Positions 18,746 through 31,030 of a DNA stretch of 64,000 nucleotides are shown piece after piece. The notes below the pieces were generated by a model, which saw only the letters and a program-made list of their open reading frames with translations, made no database searches and was not told the origin of the DNA. A program made the position numbers and the translations under genes. The stretch's first letter is position 1. Every line of letters begins with the position of its first letter. Origin of the DNA: Phycisphaeraceae bacterium (GTDB lineage Bacteria; Planctomycetota; Phycisphaerae; Phycisphaerales; SM1A02); assembly GCA_019636735.1 (NCBI GenBank), contig JAHBWY010000010.1, positions 1-64,000 on the forward strand, given 5' to 3'.

Positions 18746-20197
18746 TCAGATCTTTGGAAGGGGCGCAGAGGTTGACCGGCCGCTTCGACCCGTCGTGCCG
18801 GGAGCACCGCGCGAGGCTGGGGCGAGGCAGTCGATGGCATCGCTGATCCGACGAATTGGTCGCAAGGTGAGGCCCTCGGCGCTCATCGCGTTCGCCGCCG
18901 GGACGAGGATCGTGTCGATGCCTCGGCGTCGGGCTGCGGCGAGGCGGGCCTCGATCTGACGCACCGGGCGAACCTCGCCGGCGAGCGAGACCTCGCCAAT
19001 CACCGCCGTGCGAGGTGGGAGCGTGCGCCGCAGGTGCGACCCGGCGATGGCCAGGGCGATGCCAAGGTCAACCGCAGGCTCCGTCACGCGAAGACCTCCG
19101 GCGCAGGCGACATAGACATCCTGGTCGGCGAGGCGAAGGCCGCCATGCTTCTCGAGGACCGCGATCAGCATGCTGGTGCGCGCGGCATCCACGCCGCTCG
19201 TCTTGCGCTTCGCACTGCCGAGGAAGCCGGTCGCGGTCAGTGCCTGCACTTCCGCGAGGATCGCGCGTGAACCGGCCAGCGGCACGACCAGCGCGGCACC
19301 GGGTCGCGGTTCGAGCGCCGCCTCGGCGGTGAGCGCGGAGTCATCCACCGGCATGAGTCCGTTCCCCGACATCTCGAAGAGGCCGACCTCCTGCGTCGAT
19401 CCGAAGCGGTTCTTGGTGGCGCGGACCGCGCGGTGAAGGTGATGGCGGTCGCCCTCGAAGGAGAGCACCGCGTCGACCATGTGTTCGAGCGTCTTCGGAC
19501 CTGAGAGAAGACCTTCCTTGGTCACATGGCCCACGATGATCACCGTGCAACCCTGCTGCTTGGCGAAGTGGACGAGGTCCATGCAGCAGCGCCGGAGCTG
19601 CACGATCGACCCCGGCGCCGCGTCGAGCCCGCTTCGCGCCACGAGCTGAATGGAGTCGATCGCGAGCACGGCGGGTGGTCGTCGCCGCGCATGCTCAAGG
19701 ACTCGATCGAGCAGCGATTCGGCGTGAAGAAGCAGGTTCTCCGACGGCTCCTCCGAAGCGTCGGTGCGAAGCCGATCGGCTCGAAGCTTGACTTGATGAG
19801 CACTCTCTTCGCTGGTGGCGTAGTGGGCCAGGTGTCCTCGCCTCGCCACGGACAGGAGGGCCTGAAGCAGAAGAGTGCTCTTGCCGATGCCTGGCTCGCC
19901 ACCGAGCAGAATGGTGCTTCCCGGAACGAATCCGCCGCCGAGCACGCGATCGAGTTCAGCCACGCCGGTTTCAAGACGCGGTGCGGCGTCGGTGGATATT
20001 GACGCGAGAGGTTGCGGCCCGGCGGGCGAGCGCGCGCCCGGCGCTCCAGCGCGAGCGGCATCATCGATCTCGTTCACCGCCGGCTCGACGAAGCGCTCGA
20101 GCGTGTCCCAACCTCCGCACTCGGGACAGCGGCCCACCCACTTCGGCTGCACCGCGCCGCATGAACCGCAGAGGAAGCTGACGCGCGCGCGAGCCAC
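18746..20197 (-). CDS. radA: DNA repair protein RadA (Sms)
   Basis: RadA is a RecA-like hexameric ATPase that promotes branch migration of recombination intermediates. The protein has the N-terminal four-cysteine zinc finger (CGSCGAVQPKWVGRCPECG), Walker A GGEPGIGKSTL, the RadA-specific KNRFG motif (RATKNRFGSTQEVGLFEM) and a C-terminal Lon-like domain. The only plausible start just before the zinc finger is GTG 20197, giving 483 residues; longer in-frame starts add an unrelated leader. No convincing Shine-Dalgarno is seen. A strong inverted repeat lies about 70 bases upstream. Confidence 0.93.
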   Translation of the reverse strand: MARARVSFLCGSCGAVQPKWVGRCPECGGWDTLERFVEPAVNEIDDAARAGAPGARSPAGPQPLASISTDAAPRLETGVAELDRVLGGGFVPGSTILLGGEPGIGKSTLLLQALLSVARRGHLAHYATSEESAHQVKLRADRLRTDASEEPSENLLLHAESLLDRVLEHARRRPPAVLAIDSIQLVARSGLDAAPGSIVQLRRCCMDLVHFAKQQGCTVIIVGHVTKEGLLSGPKTLEHMVDAVLSFEGDRHHLHRAVRATKNRFGSTQEVGLFEMSGNGLMPVDDSALTAEAALEPRPGAALVVPLAGSRAILAEVQALTATGFLGSAKRKTSGVDAARTSMLIAVLEKHGGLRLADQDVYVACAGGLRVTEPAVDLGIALAIAGSHLRRTLPPRTAVIGEVSLAGEVRPVRQIEARLAAARRRGIDTILVPAANAMSAEGLTLRPIRRISDAIDCLAPASRGAPGTTGRSGRSTSAPLPKI

Positions 20198-20265
20198 GGC
20201 AGGAGTGTACGGCTCGACCGCACTCGCTCTTGCGCACCCGCCGGAAGCTTCGAGAAGAAACGAAC

Positions 20266-20300
20266 AGGCGCCGATCGGGTCGGAGGTTCGATCGGCGCCT
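20266..20300. repeat. Perfect 12-bp inverted repeat upstream of radA
   Basis: Arms AGGCGCCGATCG and CGATCGGCGCCT are separated by 11 bases. It sits in the 235-base region between radA (minus) and a small plus-strand gene. No U-run follows on either strand, so it may be an operator, an RNA leader hairpin or a cruciform rather than a terminator. The rest of 20198-20432 shows no gene. Confidence 0.6.
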
Positions 20301-20432
20301 GAGAAGGACGGCTCACGATGGTCGCGACGAACAGCGGGTCGCCATGTCGCTGCGCACCTCTCGCAACGACGCACACTCTACGCCGAAGGGTGCGCGTCGT
20401 TCAAGTGGGGGGGCGCGAGGTAGCATGTCGGC

Positions 20433-20660
20433 ATGCGACGCGCAAGCGCATGGTTGACGCTTGAACCCTGGCGAGCGCTCTGGCAGTTGGCGCGATTGGC
20501 GTGGGCGGTTCGCTTTCGATTGAATGGCCCCTACCTGCGCTGGCGGCGCGAAACCGCATTTGGGCACGACCCCTCGAAGTGGCCCTCTCCTGCGGAGCGT
20601 CGGGCGGCGGTGCTTCGATACGGGGCGTGGATGTCGCAGATGAAGCGACTGGGGCGCTGA
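20433..20660 (+). CDS. Small basic hypothetical protein (75 aa)
   Basis: This short ORF begins at ATG 20433 in a gap between radA and the vWA gene, on the opposite strand to both. The product is Arg- and Trp-rich (GPYLRWRRETAFGHDPSKWP, then an amphipathic helix SPAERRAAVLRYGAWMSQMK), which does not look like random frame-shadow sequence and overlaps no other gene. I recognise no domain. The Trp/Arg pattern could bind nucleic acid or membrane surfaces; that is speculation. Confidence 0.6.
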   Translation: MRRASAWLTLEPWRALWQLARLAWAVRFRLNGPYLRWRRETAFGHDPSKWPSPAERRAAVLRYGAWMSQMKRLGR

Positions 20661-20707
20661 GGCGCTCCTCGCACGCACGGCGAGTCATTCGAAGCGGTTC
20701 CATCGGC

Positions 20708-20731
20708 GATCACCCCCCGAGGGGAGTGATC
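20708..20731. terminator. Possible bidirectional terminator hairpin
   Basis: A GC-rich inverted repeat (GATCAC... with ...GTGATC arms, about 10 bp) lies between the convergent ends of the small plus-strand gene (stop 20660) and the vWA gene (stop 20745). There is no U-tract on either strand, so function as terminator is plausible by position only. Confidence 0.4.
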
Positions 20732-20744
20732 CGCTCGCCCTCGC

Positions 20745-23504
20745 TCACTTCGGGTCATTCGAGGCAGCGCGGCGTCGCTGGAGCGCCGCAAGGCGAAGGG
20801 CCAGCGGTGCCGCGGTCCTTGTCGGGGTGACCATGCTCGACGCAGTGTCCACCATCGAGCCGTCGAAGTGCAGTCGGCGCACCGCAACATCGACCACCAG
20901 AAGCAGGGCGGCGATCATGGCCAGCAGCGGCCAGATGACTCGATCGCGGGTGACTGGGGCGATTCCCGTGGGGACGAAGAGCGGCGAAGGCTCCTGCGAC
21001 AGGCTCAGCGATCGACCTCCCGTCGCCTCCGCCACACGGAGAAGGGGGATCGAGTCATCCTGAAACGAGCGATGCTCGCGATTCGCCCGCGCGGTGAAGG
21101 CAGCTTGCGCTGAGTGCGTGGTGCCGCCCGTGCGCCAGCGCACCGCCACGAGATGGAGGGGCGCCTCCGGCAACTCGACGCGACCCTGGAAGTGCCCGCG
21201 CGACACCTGCGCGAGGGGAAGCGAGATCGCGGCATGCCCCTGCGGCACGATGATCGCCACGGCACCATCCACGATCTCTCCGGCACCAAGTGATGCACCG
21301 AGATCAACCGAAAGGAGCCCGCTCCCCGGAGTGGTCGCCAGATCAAGGCGGGCCAATCTTGACGCGGGCTTCGCGGTCCATCGAACCTGACGAGTCCAGA
21401 AGAGATCGAAGCCGGGCCAGCGGACCCATGACGAGGCCCAGCGCGGCGAGGCATCGCTCGTGAAGCAGAGGACTCGACCGACGCCATGATTCCATCGAGC
21501 GGCGATGGGATCACCGCCGGGACCTCGCAAGGTCACCTCCGCGAGTCCGCCGCGATCGGCCGTGACGACATAGCCCTCGAGCGCCGGCAGCGGCGCGATC
21601 TCGGTGATCCACGGGTCGAGGCCCGTCGGTGCGGGTTCAAAGGGGTCGACTTCGGCAATCAGCGTGCGACGGAGGAAGTTCGCCTCCTGGATGAAGATGG
21701 AGGTGATCGCATCGCGGCCCTCACTTCCGACGACCGGATGGAAGTTGCCACCACCAGCTTCAGAGATGGCTCGAAGCGTCTCCGCGCCAGCACCTTCCGC
21801 AATGCCGACGGCGCTCACCGTGATGCCCGCACGCGCGAGTGTGGAGGCAATGGCGATCCCCTCGCCGACGGTCCCCATCGTCTCTCCATCGGAGACGACA
21901 AGGATGTGCCGCACACTCCCGCGATCCTGGAGGAGCATTGATCCCGCGGATTCAAGCGCGGGGAAGAGATTGGTTCCACCGCCCGGCCGAATAGTCCTGA
22001 TGGCCGTTGCGAGGCGCGATGGATTGGAGTTCGCCATCAGCGGCTGCACAACGGAGTGACTCCCCGCGAACGCGATGACTCCAACAAGGTCCTGCCGGGA
22101 GAGCGTGTTGAGCGCCGCAACGGCGGCGTCGCAGGCGACATCGATACGGCTCGCGTTGGCGCCAGGAACCGTCGCGCTCATCGACCCCGAGACATCGATC
22201 ACGATGACGAGTGCGCCGCGCAGGACCTGCCGTTCCACCTTCGGCTCAAGGAGCACCGGGAGGACGCCTTCCACGGGAGAGCCCTGCCAGCCGCCTGCGC
22301 CGAAACTTCGCGGCCCACCCACGACGAGCAATCCCACGCCGAAGTCGTGGACCGCACTGGCAAGGTCTCGCGTCTGCTGCGGCAAGAACGACCAGATGGG
22401 TTGGTCAACCATGACGACGGCATCGAAGGAGATCCACTCGGCGAGCGTCTCCGGCGCCTCGCGCCCGCTCGCCTCGATGACTTCCATGTCCGAGTTCTGG
22501 AGCGCGCGAACCAACGGTCGGGCGTCATCGGTCGAGTCGGTGAGAAGAAGGATGCGCTGGCGGCCCGGGGTCACGAAGGTGACCGCCGTCGCTTCGTTGT
22601 TCTCCATGCGCGTGTCCCACGACACTCCCGCCTCATCGCGCGCGGGCTCGAACACCGCGCGAGCGCGGACGGGACCGCCATCACCCACGACCGCGCGCGT
22701 GTTCACTTCATTGAGACCGACGCGGAGCGAAACTGGCACGGAGATCTGCTCGGGAGACCCGCCGGCAACGATGATCCTCAGCACGCCCTCGGCCTCGGTG
22801 GCCGAGCGCAACAGCGTGCGCAGGCGAATCTCGCTGCCGGGCGTCGCCGATGCCGGGACATCCAATGACTCGACGACAACCTCGCGTTCGAGTCGGTAGG
22901 TGAGGGGAAGCACATCGATCGGAATGCCGAGGGCCGCGGCGATCGGCGCGAGGCGCTCGACTTCGCCCGCGGTCTCGTTGCCATCGCTCGCAAGCACGAG
23001 GCGCGTGGCGGCATCGCCGGGCACGATCGTGAGCGCAAGCCGGAGGGCCTCCTCGAGGTTCGTCTGGCTGGGATCCGCCTGAACTCCGCTGAAGAGTGGC
23101 TCGGCGCCTGGCGCTGGGAGCTGTCGAATGACCGGCGCGGCACCGGCGGAGACGACACCCACGCGCAGACCCGGCGGCGCGTCGACCCCGGCGCTCCGTC
23201 GCAGCCACTCTTCGGCTTGCGAGGCCACGGACCGAGGAACACTGGCCGAGTCATCGATGATCACGATCACCGCGTGATCGCGCGCGGTCCACTGCACGCG
23301 CGGTTGCGAGAGGGCCGCCATGAGCAGCACCATGATCGAGAGGCGCAGCATCGATGAGAGGCGCCATCGCCACGGCTCGATGACTGAGCCGCTTCGCCAT
23401 GCGACGGCGAGCACCATGATGATCGCCAGCACGATGCCGATCAGCCAGAGCGGCTGTTCGAAGCGCAAGCCAAGGAAGGCGAATGAGCCCGCGGTGCCGG
23501 TCAT
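20745..23504 (-). CDS. Membrane-anchored vWA and glutamine-amidotransferase-like domain protein
   Basis: ATG 23504 (MTGTAGSFAFLGLRF) is chosen because it gives a sensible N-terminus with two TM helices (WLIGIVLAIIMVLAVAW and LSIMVLLMAALS); the longer open frame adds a basic non-hydrophobic leader. The 919-residue protein then has a degenerate vWA-like part (VIVIIDDSASVPRS), a GATase1-like Rossmann part (RILLLTDSTDDARPL ... LLVVGGPRSFGAGGW), and an intact vWA domain with MIDAS motif DVSGSMS. A last TM segment (VIWPLLAMIAALLLVVDVAV) lies near the C-terminus. Proteins of this architecture occur with BatA/MoxR-type systems and in Planctomycetota. It probably acts as a membrane metal-dependent adhesion platform; partners are unknown and no MoxR ATPase is adjacent. 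Confidence 0.82.
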   Translation of the reverse strand: MTGTAGSFAFLGLRFEQPLWLIGIVLAIIMVLAVAWRSGSVIEPWRWRLSSMLRLSIMVLLMAALSQPRVQWTARDHAVIVIIDDSASVPRSVASQAEEWLRRSAGVDAPPGLRVGVVSAGAAPVIRQLPAPGAEPLFSGVQADPSQTNLEEALRLALTIVPGDAATRLVLASDGNETAGEVERLAPIAAALGIPIDVLPLTYRLEREVVVESLDVPASATPGSEIRLRTLLRSATEAEGVLRIIVAGGSPEQISVPVSLRVGLNEVNTRAVVGDGGPVRARAVFEPARDEAGVSWDTRMENNEATAVTFVTPGRQRILLLTDSTDDARPLVRALQNSDMEVIEASGREAPETLAEWISFDAVVMVDQPIWSFLPQQTRDLASAVHDFGVGLLVVGGPRSFGAGGWQGSPVEGVLPVLLEPKVERQVLRGALVIVIDVSGSMSATVPGANASRIDVACDAAVAALNTLSRQDLVGVIAFAGSHSVVQPLMANSNPSRLATAIRTIRPGGGTNLFPALESAGSMLLQDRGSVRHILVVSDGETMGTVGEGIAIASTLARAGITVSAVGIAEGAGAETLRAISEAGGGNFHPVVGSEGRDAITSIFIQEANFLRRTLIAEVDPFEPAPTGLDPWITEIAPLPALEGYVVTADRGGLAEVTLRGPGGDPIAARWNHGVGRVLCFTSDASPRWASSWVRWPGFDLFWTRQVRWTAKPASRLARLDLATTPGSGLLSVDLGASLGAGEIVDGAVAIIVPQGHAAISLPLAQVSRGHFQGRVELPEAPLHLVAVRWRTGGTTHSAQAAFTARANREHRSFQDDSIPLLRVAEATGGRSLSLSQEPSPLFVPTGIAPVTRDRVIWPLLAMIAALLLVVDVAVRRLHFDGSMVDTASSMVTPTRTAAPLALRLAALQRRRAASNDPK

Positions 23505-23669
23505 GCCTGGCGATCTTAGCGCATGGGACGAGGCTTCCAAGTGGTCAAAGCGAGGTGGCGCTATGGGTTCAACGCGACGCCTCGCCGCCTTGCGCTTCTC
23601 GCGTGGTTGTCGCATGACCGCGGTCATGCGCCTCGAGCGACTCACTCAACCTGCAGCGAATGCTGACAA

Positions 23670-25052
23670 TCAGGCACCGCGCGTCGGCGGAACCGGCGAG
23701 TCGACGAATGCCAGCGGATCGGATGACTGAGCCGGGCCTTCCCCATCGTGCAGCGGGCTGAAGCGACTGCCGACGAGCGCGATGCGTCGATTGGGGTTCG
23801 GCTGCCGAGGCAGGTAGGGCCACACGAGGTAGACGATGGCCACGCACGCCACCGAACCGAGCCAGGTCCAGCCCGTCCAGCCCATGAAGACGAAGAGCGC
23901 CGTCATCGAGAGGATGAGAAGCGCGGCGGGGATCATCCCCTCCCACGCCAGTCGCATGAGCTGATCGAAGCGGAATCGCGGAAGCGTCCATCGCAGCGCC
24001 ATGGCGAAGGCAATCAGCAGGAAGACCTTCGCCATGACGACCAGCCACTGAATCAGGATGAGACCGAGACCGCCTTCGAGCGGGAGATCGGGCCCGAACG
24101 GCAGCGGGTTGATGCTGAAGCCACCGAGGAAGAGCAGCGTGAAGAAGGCCGCGCCGGTGACCATGTGGAAGTACTCACCCAGGAAAAAGACCGCGAACTT
24201 CATGCTCGAGTACTCGGTGTGGTAGCCACCGACGAGTTCGCTCTCCGCCTCGGCCATGTCGAAGGGCGCGCGATTGCTCTCGGCCAGCATGCACGCGTAG
24301 AAGATGATGGCCGCGACCGGCTGATGCAGCAGGTTCCACCCCTGCCCTCGCTGGCTCTCGATGATCCCGTACGGCTCGACCGTGCCCGCGACGAGCACCA
24401 CGCAGAGGAGCGCGAGCCCCATTGGGATCTCGTAGGAGATCATCTGAGCGCTCGCCCGCAACCCGCCGAGGAAGCTGTACTTGCTGTTGCTCGCCCAGCC
24501 GCCCAGCGCGACGCCGTATACCGAAAGGCTCGCGGCGGCGAGCAGATAGATCAGACCGACATTGACATCGGCACCGGTGATCTTGACGGTCATGCCCTCG
24601 ACGCCGAGCCTCTCCGCCAAGCCGAAAGGAAGCGTTGAGAGGTCGAGCATTCCCGCCCAGGGAATGATCACGAAGGCAATGATCGCCGGCACCATGATGA
24701 AGCCCGGCGCCATCTTGAAGAGGGCGACATCAACCCCGCGTGGGTTGTAGTCCTCCTTCATGATGAACTTGAGGCCATCGGCGATCGGCTGAAGGAGGCC
24801 CTTCGGTCCCACCCGGTTCGGCCCCACGCGGTCCTGCATCCATGCACTCAGCTTGCGCTCCAGCAGAATCGCGTAGGCGCAGCAGACCAGGATCACATGG
24901 AGCATCACGAAGATGACGATGATGCTCACGATCACCTGGAGCATCACCGGCGAGAGGCTCGTCGAGGTGGATGCAAGGGGCCCCGGCGCGGTGAAGAGGG
25001 ACGAGACCGGCATGGCGGCGTCGGCAAGGGCGCCGACCGGGGGCGGGGTCAT
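23670..25052 (-). CDS. nuoH: NADH-quinone oxidoreductase subunit H (NuoH)
   Basis: NuoH is the membrane subunit of respiratory complex I that forms much of the quinone site. The sequence has the conserved ERKLSAWMQDRVGPNRVGPK, the charged loop FDMAEAESELVGGYHTEYSS and about eight TM helices. At 460 residues it is longer than usual (320-430), with extra N-terminal residues (before LQVIVSIIVIFVMLHVILV) and a C-terminal tail of about 55 residues after the last helix. ATG 25052 lacks a ribosome-binding site; internal ATG 25013 or 24944 may be the true start. No other nuo gene is adjacent, which is unusual. Confidence 0.93.
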   Translation of the reverse strand: MTPPPVGALADAAMPVSSLFTAPGPLASTSTSLSPVMLQVIVSIIVIFVMLHVILVCCAYAILLERKLSAWMQDRVGPNRVGPKGLLQPIADGLKFIMKEDYNPRGVDVALFKMAPGFIMVPAIIAFVIIPWAGMLDLSTLPFGLAERLGVEGMTVKITGADVNVGLIYLLAAASLSVYGVALGGWASNSKYSFLGGLRASAQMISYEIPMGLALLCVVLVAGTVEPYGIIESQRGQGWNLLHQPVAAIIFYACMLAESNRAPFDMAEAESELVGGYHTEYSSMKFAVFFLGEYFHMVTGAAFFTLLFLGGFSINPLPFGPDLPLEGGLGLILIQWLVVMAKVFLLIAFAMALRWTLPRFRFDQLMRLAWEGMIPAALLILSMTALFVFMGWTGWTWLGSVACVAIVYLVWPYLPRQPNPNRRIALVGSRFSPLHDGEGPAQSSDPLAFVDSPVPPTRGA

Positions 25053-25199
25053 GGGGGAGGCATCTTAGAGTCTGCCCGGAGCCTGCGCGGCCGGTGATTG
25101 GCGGGGCGGGGGCGGGCTACGCGAAGCCACGATCGGACACGCCTGCGCTTGCGGAGTTGACGACCCGGGAGGTTCCGCGCCGCAATCTCCGGGGAGTCA

Positions 25200-25885
25200 T
25201 CACCGGGGATTTCGTGAGACCTCGACCGGGAGTTGTGCCAGGAGTTGCCGAATGGCAAGGCCGAGCGTCGGATGCGTCAGGTCCGGAGCAATCTCAGCAA
25301 GTGGCGCAAGGACGAAGCGGCGCTCATGAAGCCGAGGGTGGGGCATTCGAAGCTCGGGAAGCTCGATGATGACCGCAGTCGGGGCCGGCTGAGTGTGGGG
25401 CAATCGATCGGATGCGTGTGCCCCGTCGGGCGCGCCGGTGTCGCCTTCGGCCACGGTCTCCATCAGCAGCAGGTCGAGATCGATGGTGCGAGGTTCGTTG
25501 CGAAGTCCGGGTGATCGCTCTCGGCCAAGAGAGCGCTCGATGTCGAGGAGTGCATTGAGCAGAGTGACGGCGACCGCCGCGGGTGAGGCAACATCGCCGG
25601 GCGACTCATGGCCGGTGAGTGTCGCGCTGCCGCCATCACCCGTGACAAGCAGTTCCGCCGCCGCGTTCAGGTAGAGCCCCTGCACGGCGGGTCCGCCGAC
25701 GGGTGTCGTCTCGTGAAGTGCGCTGCGGGCCACGACGCGCACGCCGGGCAGCCGATCGATCCGCTGGAGCGCGTCGGAGATCGAGGCGCGCCGATCGCCG
25801 AGGTTCGAGCCGAGTGCGATCCACGCGCGATACCGCGTGGCGCATCCGGCGGTCTGGCGACGGCCGTCGGCGCCGATCTCGCCCA

Positions 25886-25886
<1 letters not shown>
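25200..25886 (-). CDS. folK: 2-amino-4-hydroxy-6-hydroxymethyldihydropteridine pyrophosphokinase FolK
   Basis: FolK transfers pyrophosphate from ATP to the pterin in folate synthesis. Motifs ALGSNLGDR, the LERSLGR-like ERSLGRERSPG, EPRTIDLDLLLM and MPHPRLHERRFVLAPLAEIAP are all present. At about 228 residues it is longer than the usual 160 because of insertions (for example TGDGGSATLTGHESPGDVAS and AEGDTGAPDGAHASD). ATG 25886 overlaps the carB stop by one base (TGATG); an in-frame GTG three bases upstream is the alternative. Catalytic residues appear intact. Confidence 0.92.
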
Positions 25887-29434
<3,548 letters not shown>

Positions 29435-29525
29435 GGAGCGATCCGCGACGGGGTCGGGCTGGCTCGGAAGGGCGGCGGACCCCCGCTCATGCCCGATCCG
29501 AGTCCTGTCCGCGCGAATCCTGCCC

Positions 29526-29531
29526 ACTATA
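29526..29531 (-). promoter_or_regulatory. Possible -10 element for carB
   Basis: On the minus strand the hexamer TATAGT (5 of 6 to the sigma-70 -10 consensus) lies about 90 bases before the carB ATG in the 222-base divergent spacer. No good -35 is found at 16-18 bases, so this is tentative. Confidence 0.25.
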
Positions 29532-29656
29532 CAGGGCCTTTGGTCGAAAGATGGGCCATGGTGTGCCGCCCGAGCAGGTTGGCCGAGATTCCAGCGAGTC
29601 AGACGCACGGATTCGGCCATTGGCGACGACAATCTCTGCGTAGAAACGAGGTGACC

Positions 29657-30832
29657 ATGGTGAGCCGCATCGCAGGACCGTCGGTGTTCGCCTCGGGGAC
29701 AAGCCCGCTGGCTGCCGCATGGCGACGGTTCGGCGTGTCGGCGGTTGTGATGGTCGCAGTAGTTCCCGCGTCGGCCGTCAGAGCGGCCTGGGCAGTCGAG
29801 ATGGCGGAGAACTCCGCGGCTCGGCTGACCACGCTGACCGCGCCGACCACGCAGGCAGCGACGCCACCGAGTCCCGACCGAGCGCCAGCCAAGGCTCCCG
29901 GTTCTCCGAGCCCCGATGCGCCGACGACGCCCTCGCCCGATCGAACTGTTCCGGATCCTGCGGCTCAGCCGGCTGCGCCTGAAGATCGGTCTGCTCCGCC
30001 TTCAACCAGGTCCGTTCCCGCTTCTAGACCGGTGATCTGTGACATCGTGGTGCGGGGCTACGACCGTACCCGCCCCGCCGACGCCGTCGTCGAACCCGGG
30101 CCTGCGGTGATCTCAGGCGCGCTCGTCTATACGCGCGTCGATGTTGATCTCGACGAAGCACCCCTCGCGAGCGCCCTGAGTGCGCTCGCCCGGGCGGCGA
30201 AAGTGAACATTCTGCCGATCTTCAGACCGGCGCCCGATCGACCCGGGCTTGATCGCGCGGTAACCGTGTCACTCTCGCTCGACAATGTCACTGCGCTCGA
30301 AGCGCTCGAGTCAATCCTTCTGGCGGGCACTGGGCTCATCGATGCCACCTGGCAGATTCGTGGCAACATCATCGAGTGCGCCCCGAAGGTGATCCTCGCC
30401 GATTCGAGCCGGCGCGAGATCCGTACCCATGACATCAGCGACTTGCGCTTCGAGATTCCGAACTTCAGTCCAAGACTTCCGAAGGGAACCGATCGACGGA
30501 AGCCCAAGGAGGTCACCGCGGACTTCGTGCGGATGATCGTGACTCAGGTCGAGCCGGATGCGTGGCGCGAGCCCACCGGCGGCAGCGACGACCCTTCGTC
30601 CCTCGGCCAAGCAACCCCCTCCGGTGCCGCACCGACCCCTGCCCACAACCTCTTCACCGACGACACCGACGAACAGCGCAAGGAATTCTTTGTCCGGGGT
30701 CAATGGGCATCGCTTCACCTGAAGAACGACCGCTTGCTTGTGATCAACGCACCGGGCTTCATCCACCGCCAGCTCGAGGGAATGGGCCCGCTCGTACCCC
30801 CGGCGGCGAGTGCCGAGCCCCGCCGCAGGTGA
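29657..30832 (+). CDS. Secreted protein with STN (secretin/TonB N-terminal) domain
   Basis: ATG 29657 has a GAGGTG ribosome-binding site and begins a 391-residue protein with an N-terminal hydrophobic export segment ([18 protein letters not shown]). A Pro/Ala/Ser/Thr-rich linker follows (about residues 50-115). Residues about 150-230 match the STN pattern ([20 protein letters not shown] ... [20 protein letters not shown]). No secretin barrel or TonB plug follows; the C-terminal part ([20 protein letters not shown]) is short. Such stand-alone STN proteins are common in Planctomycetota and probably act in the periplasm. It is divergent from carB and has no obvious partner. Confidence 0.75.
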   Translation: MVSRIAGPSVFASGTSPLAAAWRRFGVSAVVMVAVVPASAVRAAWAVEMAENSAARLTTLTAPTTQAATPPSPDRAPAKAPGSPSPDAPTTPSPDRTVPDPAAQPAAPEDRSAPPSTRSVPASRPVICDIVVRGYDRTRPADAVVEPGPAVISGALVYTRVDVDLDEAPLASALSALARAAKVNILPIFRPAPDRPGLDRAVTVSLSLDNVTALEALESILLAGTGLIDATWQIRGNIIECAPKVILADSSRREIRTHDISDLRFEIPNFSPRLPKGTDRRKPKEVTADFVRMIVTQVEPDAWREPTGGSDDPSSLGQATPSGAAPTPAHNLFTDDTDEQRKEFFVRGQWASLHLKNDRLLVINAPGFIHRQLEGMGPLVPPAASAEPRRR

Positions 30833-30869
30833 TGACCGCGGTGATTGCCCCCCGGGGGCGGGGAGCGCG

Positions 30870-30941
30870 ATGAAGCAACGGCGCTCGCCACCTGAGCACC
30901 GAACACCCATCCGAACAACGGGAGGTCGGCCGCGGGCATGA
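30870..30941 (+). CDS. Tiny ORF 1 of a tandem pair (23 aa)
   Basis: An ATG with GGGAG 4 bases upstream opens a 23-codon ORF starting MKQRRSPPEHRTP. Its stop overlaps the start of the next tiny ORF (ATGA). The first nine codons are nearly repeated in that ORF. Whether either is translated is unknown; the pair may simply be a duplicated hairpin-forming sequence. Confidence 0.25.
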   Translation: MKQRRSPPEHRTPIRTTGGRPRA

Positions 30942-30967
30942 AACAACGACGCCCGCCACCTGAGTGA
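30938..30967 (+). CDS. Tiny ORF 2 of a tandem pair (9 aa)
   Basis: This 9-codon ORF (MKQRRPPPE) repeats the start of the preceding tiny ORF with four base changes in 27. It overlaps the left arm of the hairpin at 30946-30977, so a leader-peptide-like arrangement is possible but equally it may be noncoding. Confidence 0.2.
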   Translation: MKQRRPPPE

Positions 30968-30977
30968 CGGGCGTCGT
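30946..30977. terminator. Hairpin between convergent genes, probable terminator
   Basis: A perfect 10-bp stem (ACGACGCCCG / CGGGCGTCGT) with a 12-base loop lies 53 bases past the stop of the minus-strand PEP-CTERM-like gene and about 115 bases past the plus-strand STN gene. On the minus strand it is followed by UUGUUU, a weak U-tract. Confidence 0.6.
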
Positions 30978-31030
30978 GTCATCTCTCTCCTGCTACCGGG
31001 GGCGAGCCCCGAGAAGGAAAACAGTCTCAA

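Noticed and set aside
30311..31030. Minus-strand ORF of 239 aa antisense to the STN-domain gene
   Set aside because: It overlaps the hairpin between convergent genes and the well-supported STN coding region, and has no recognisable motif.
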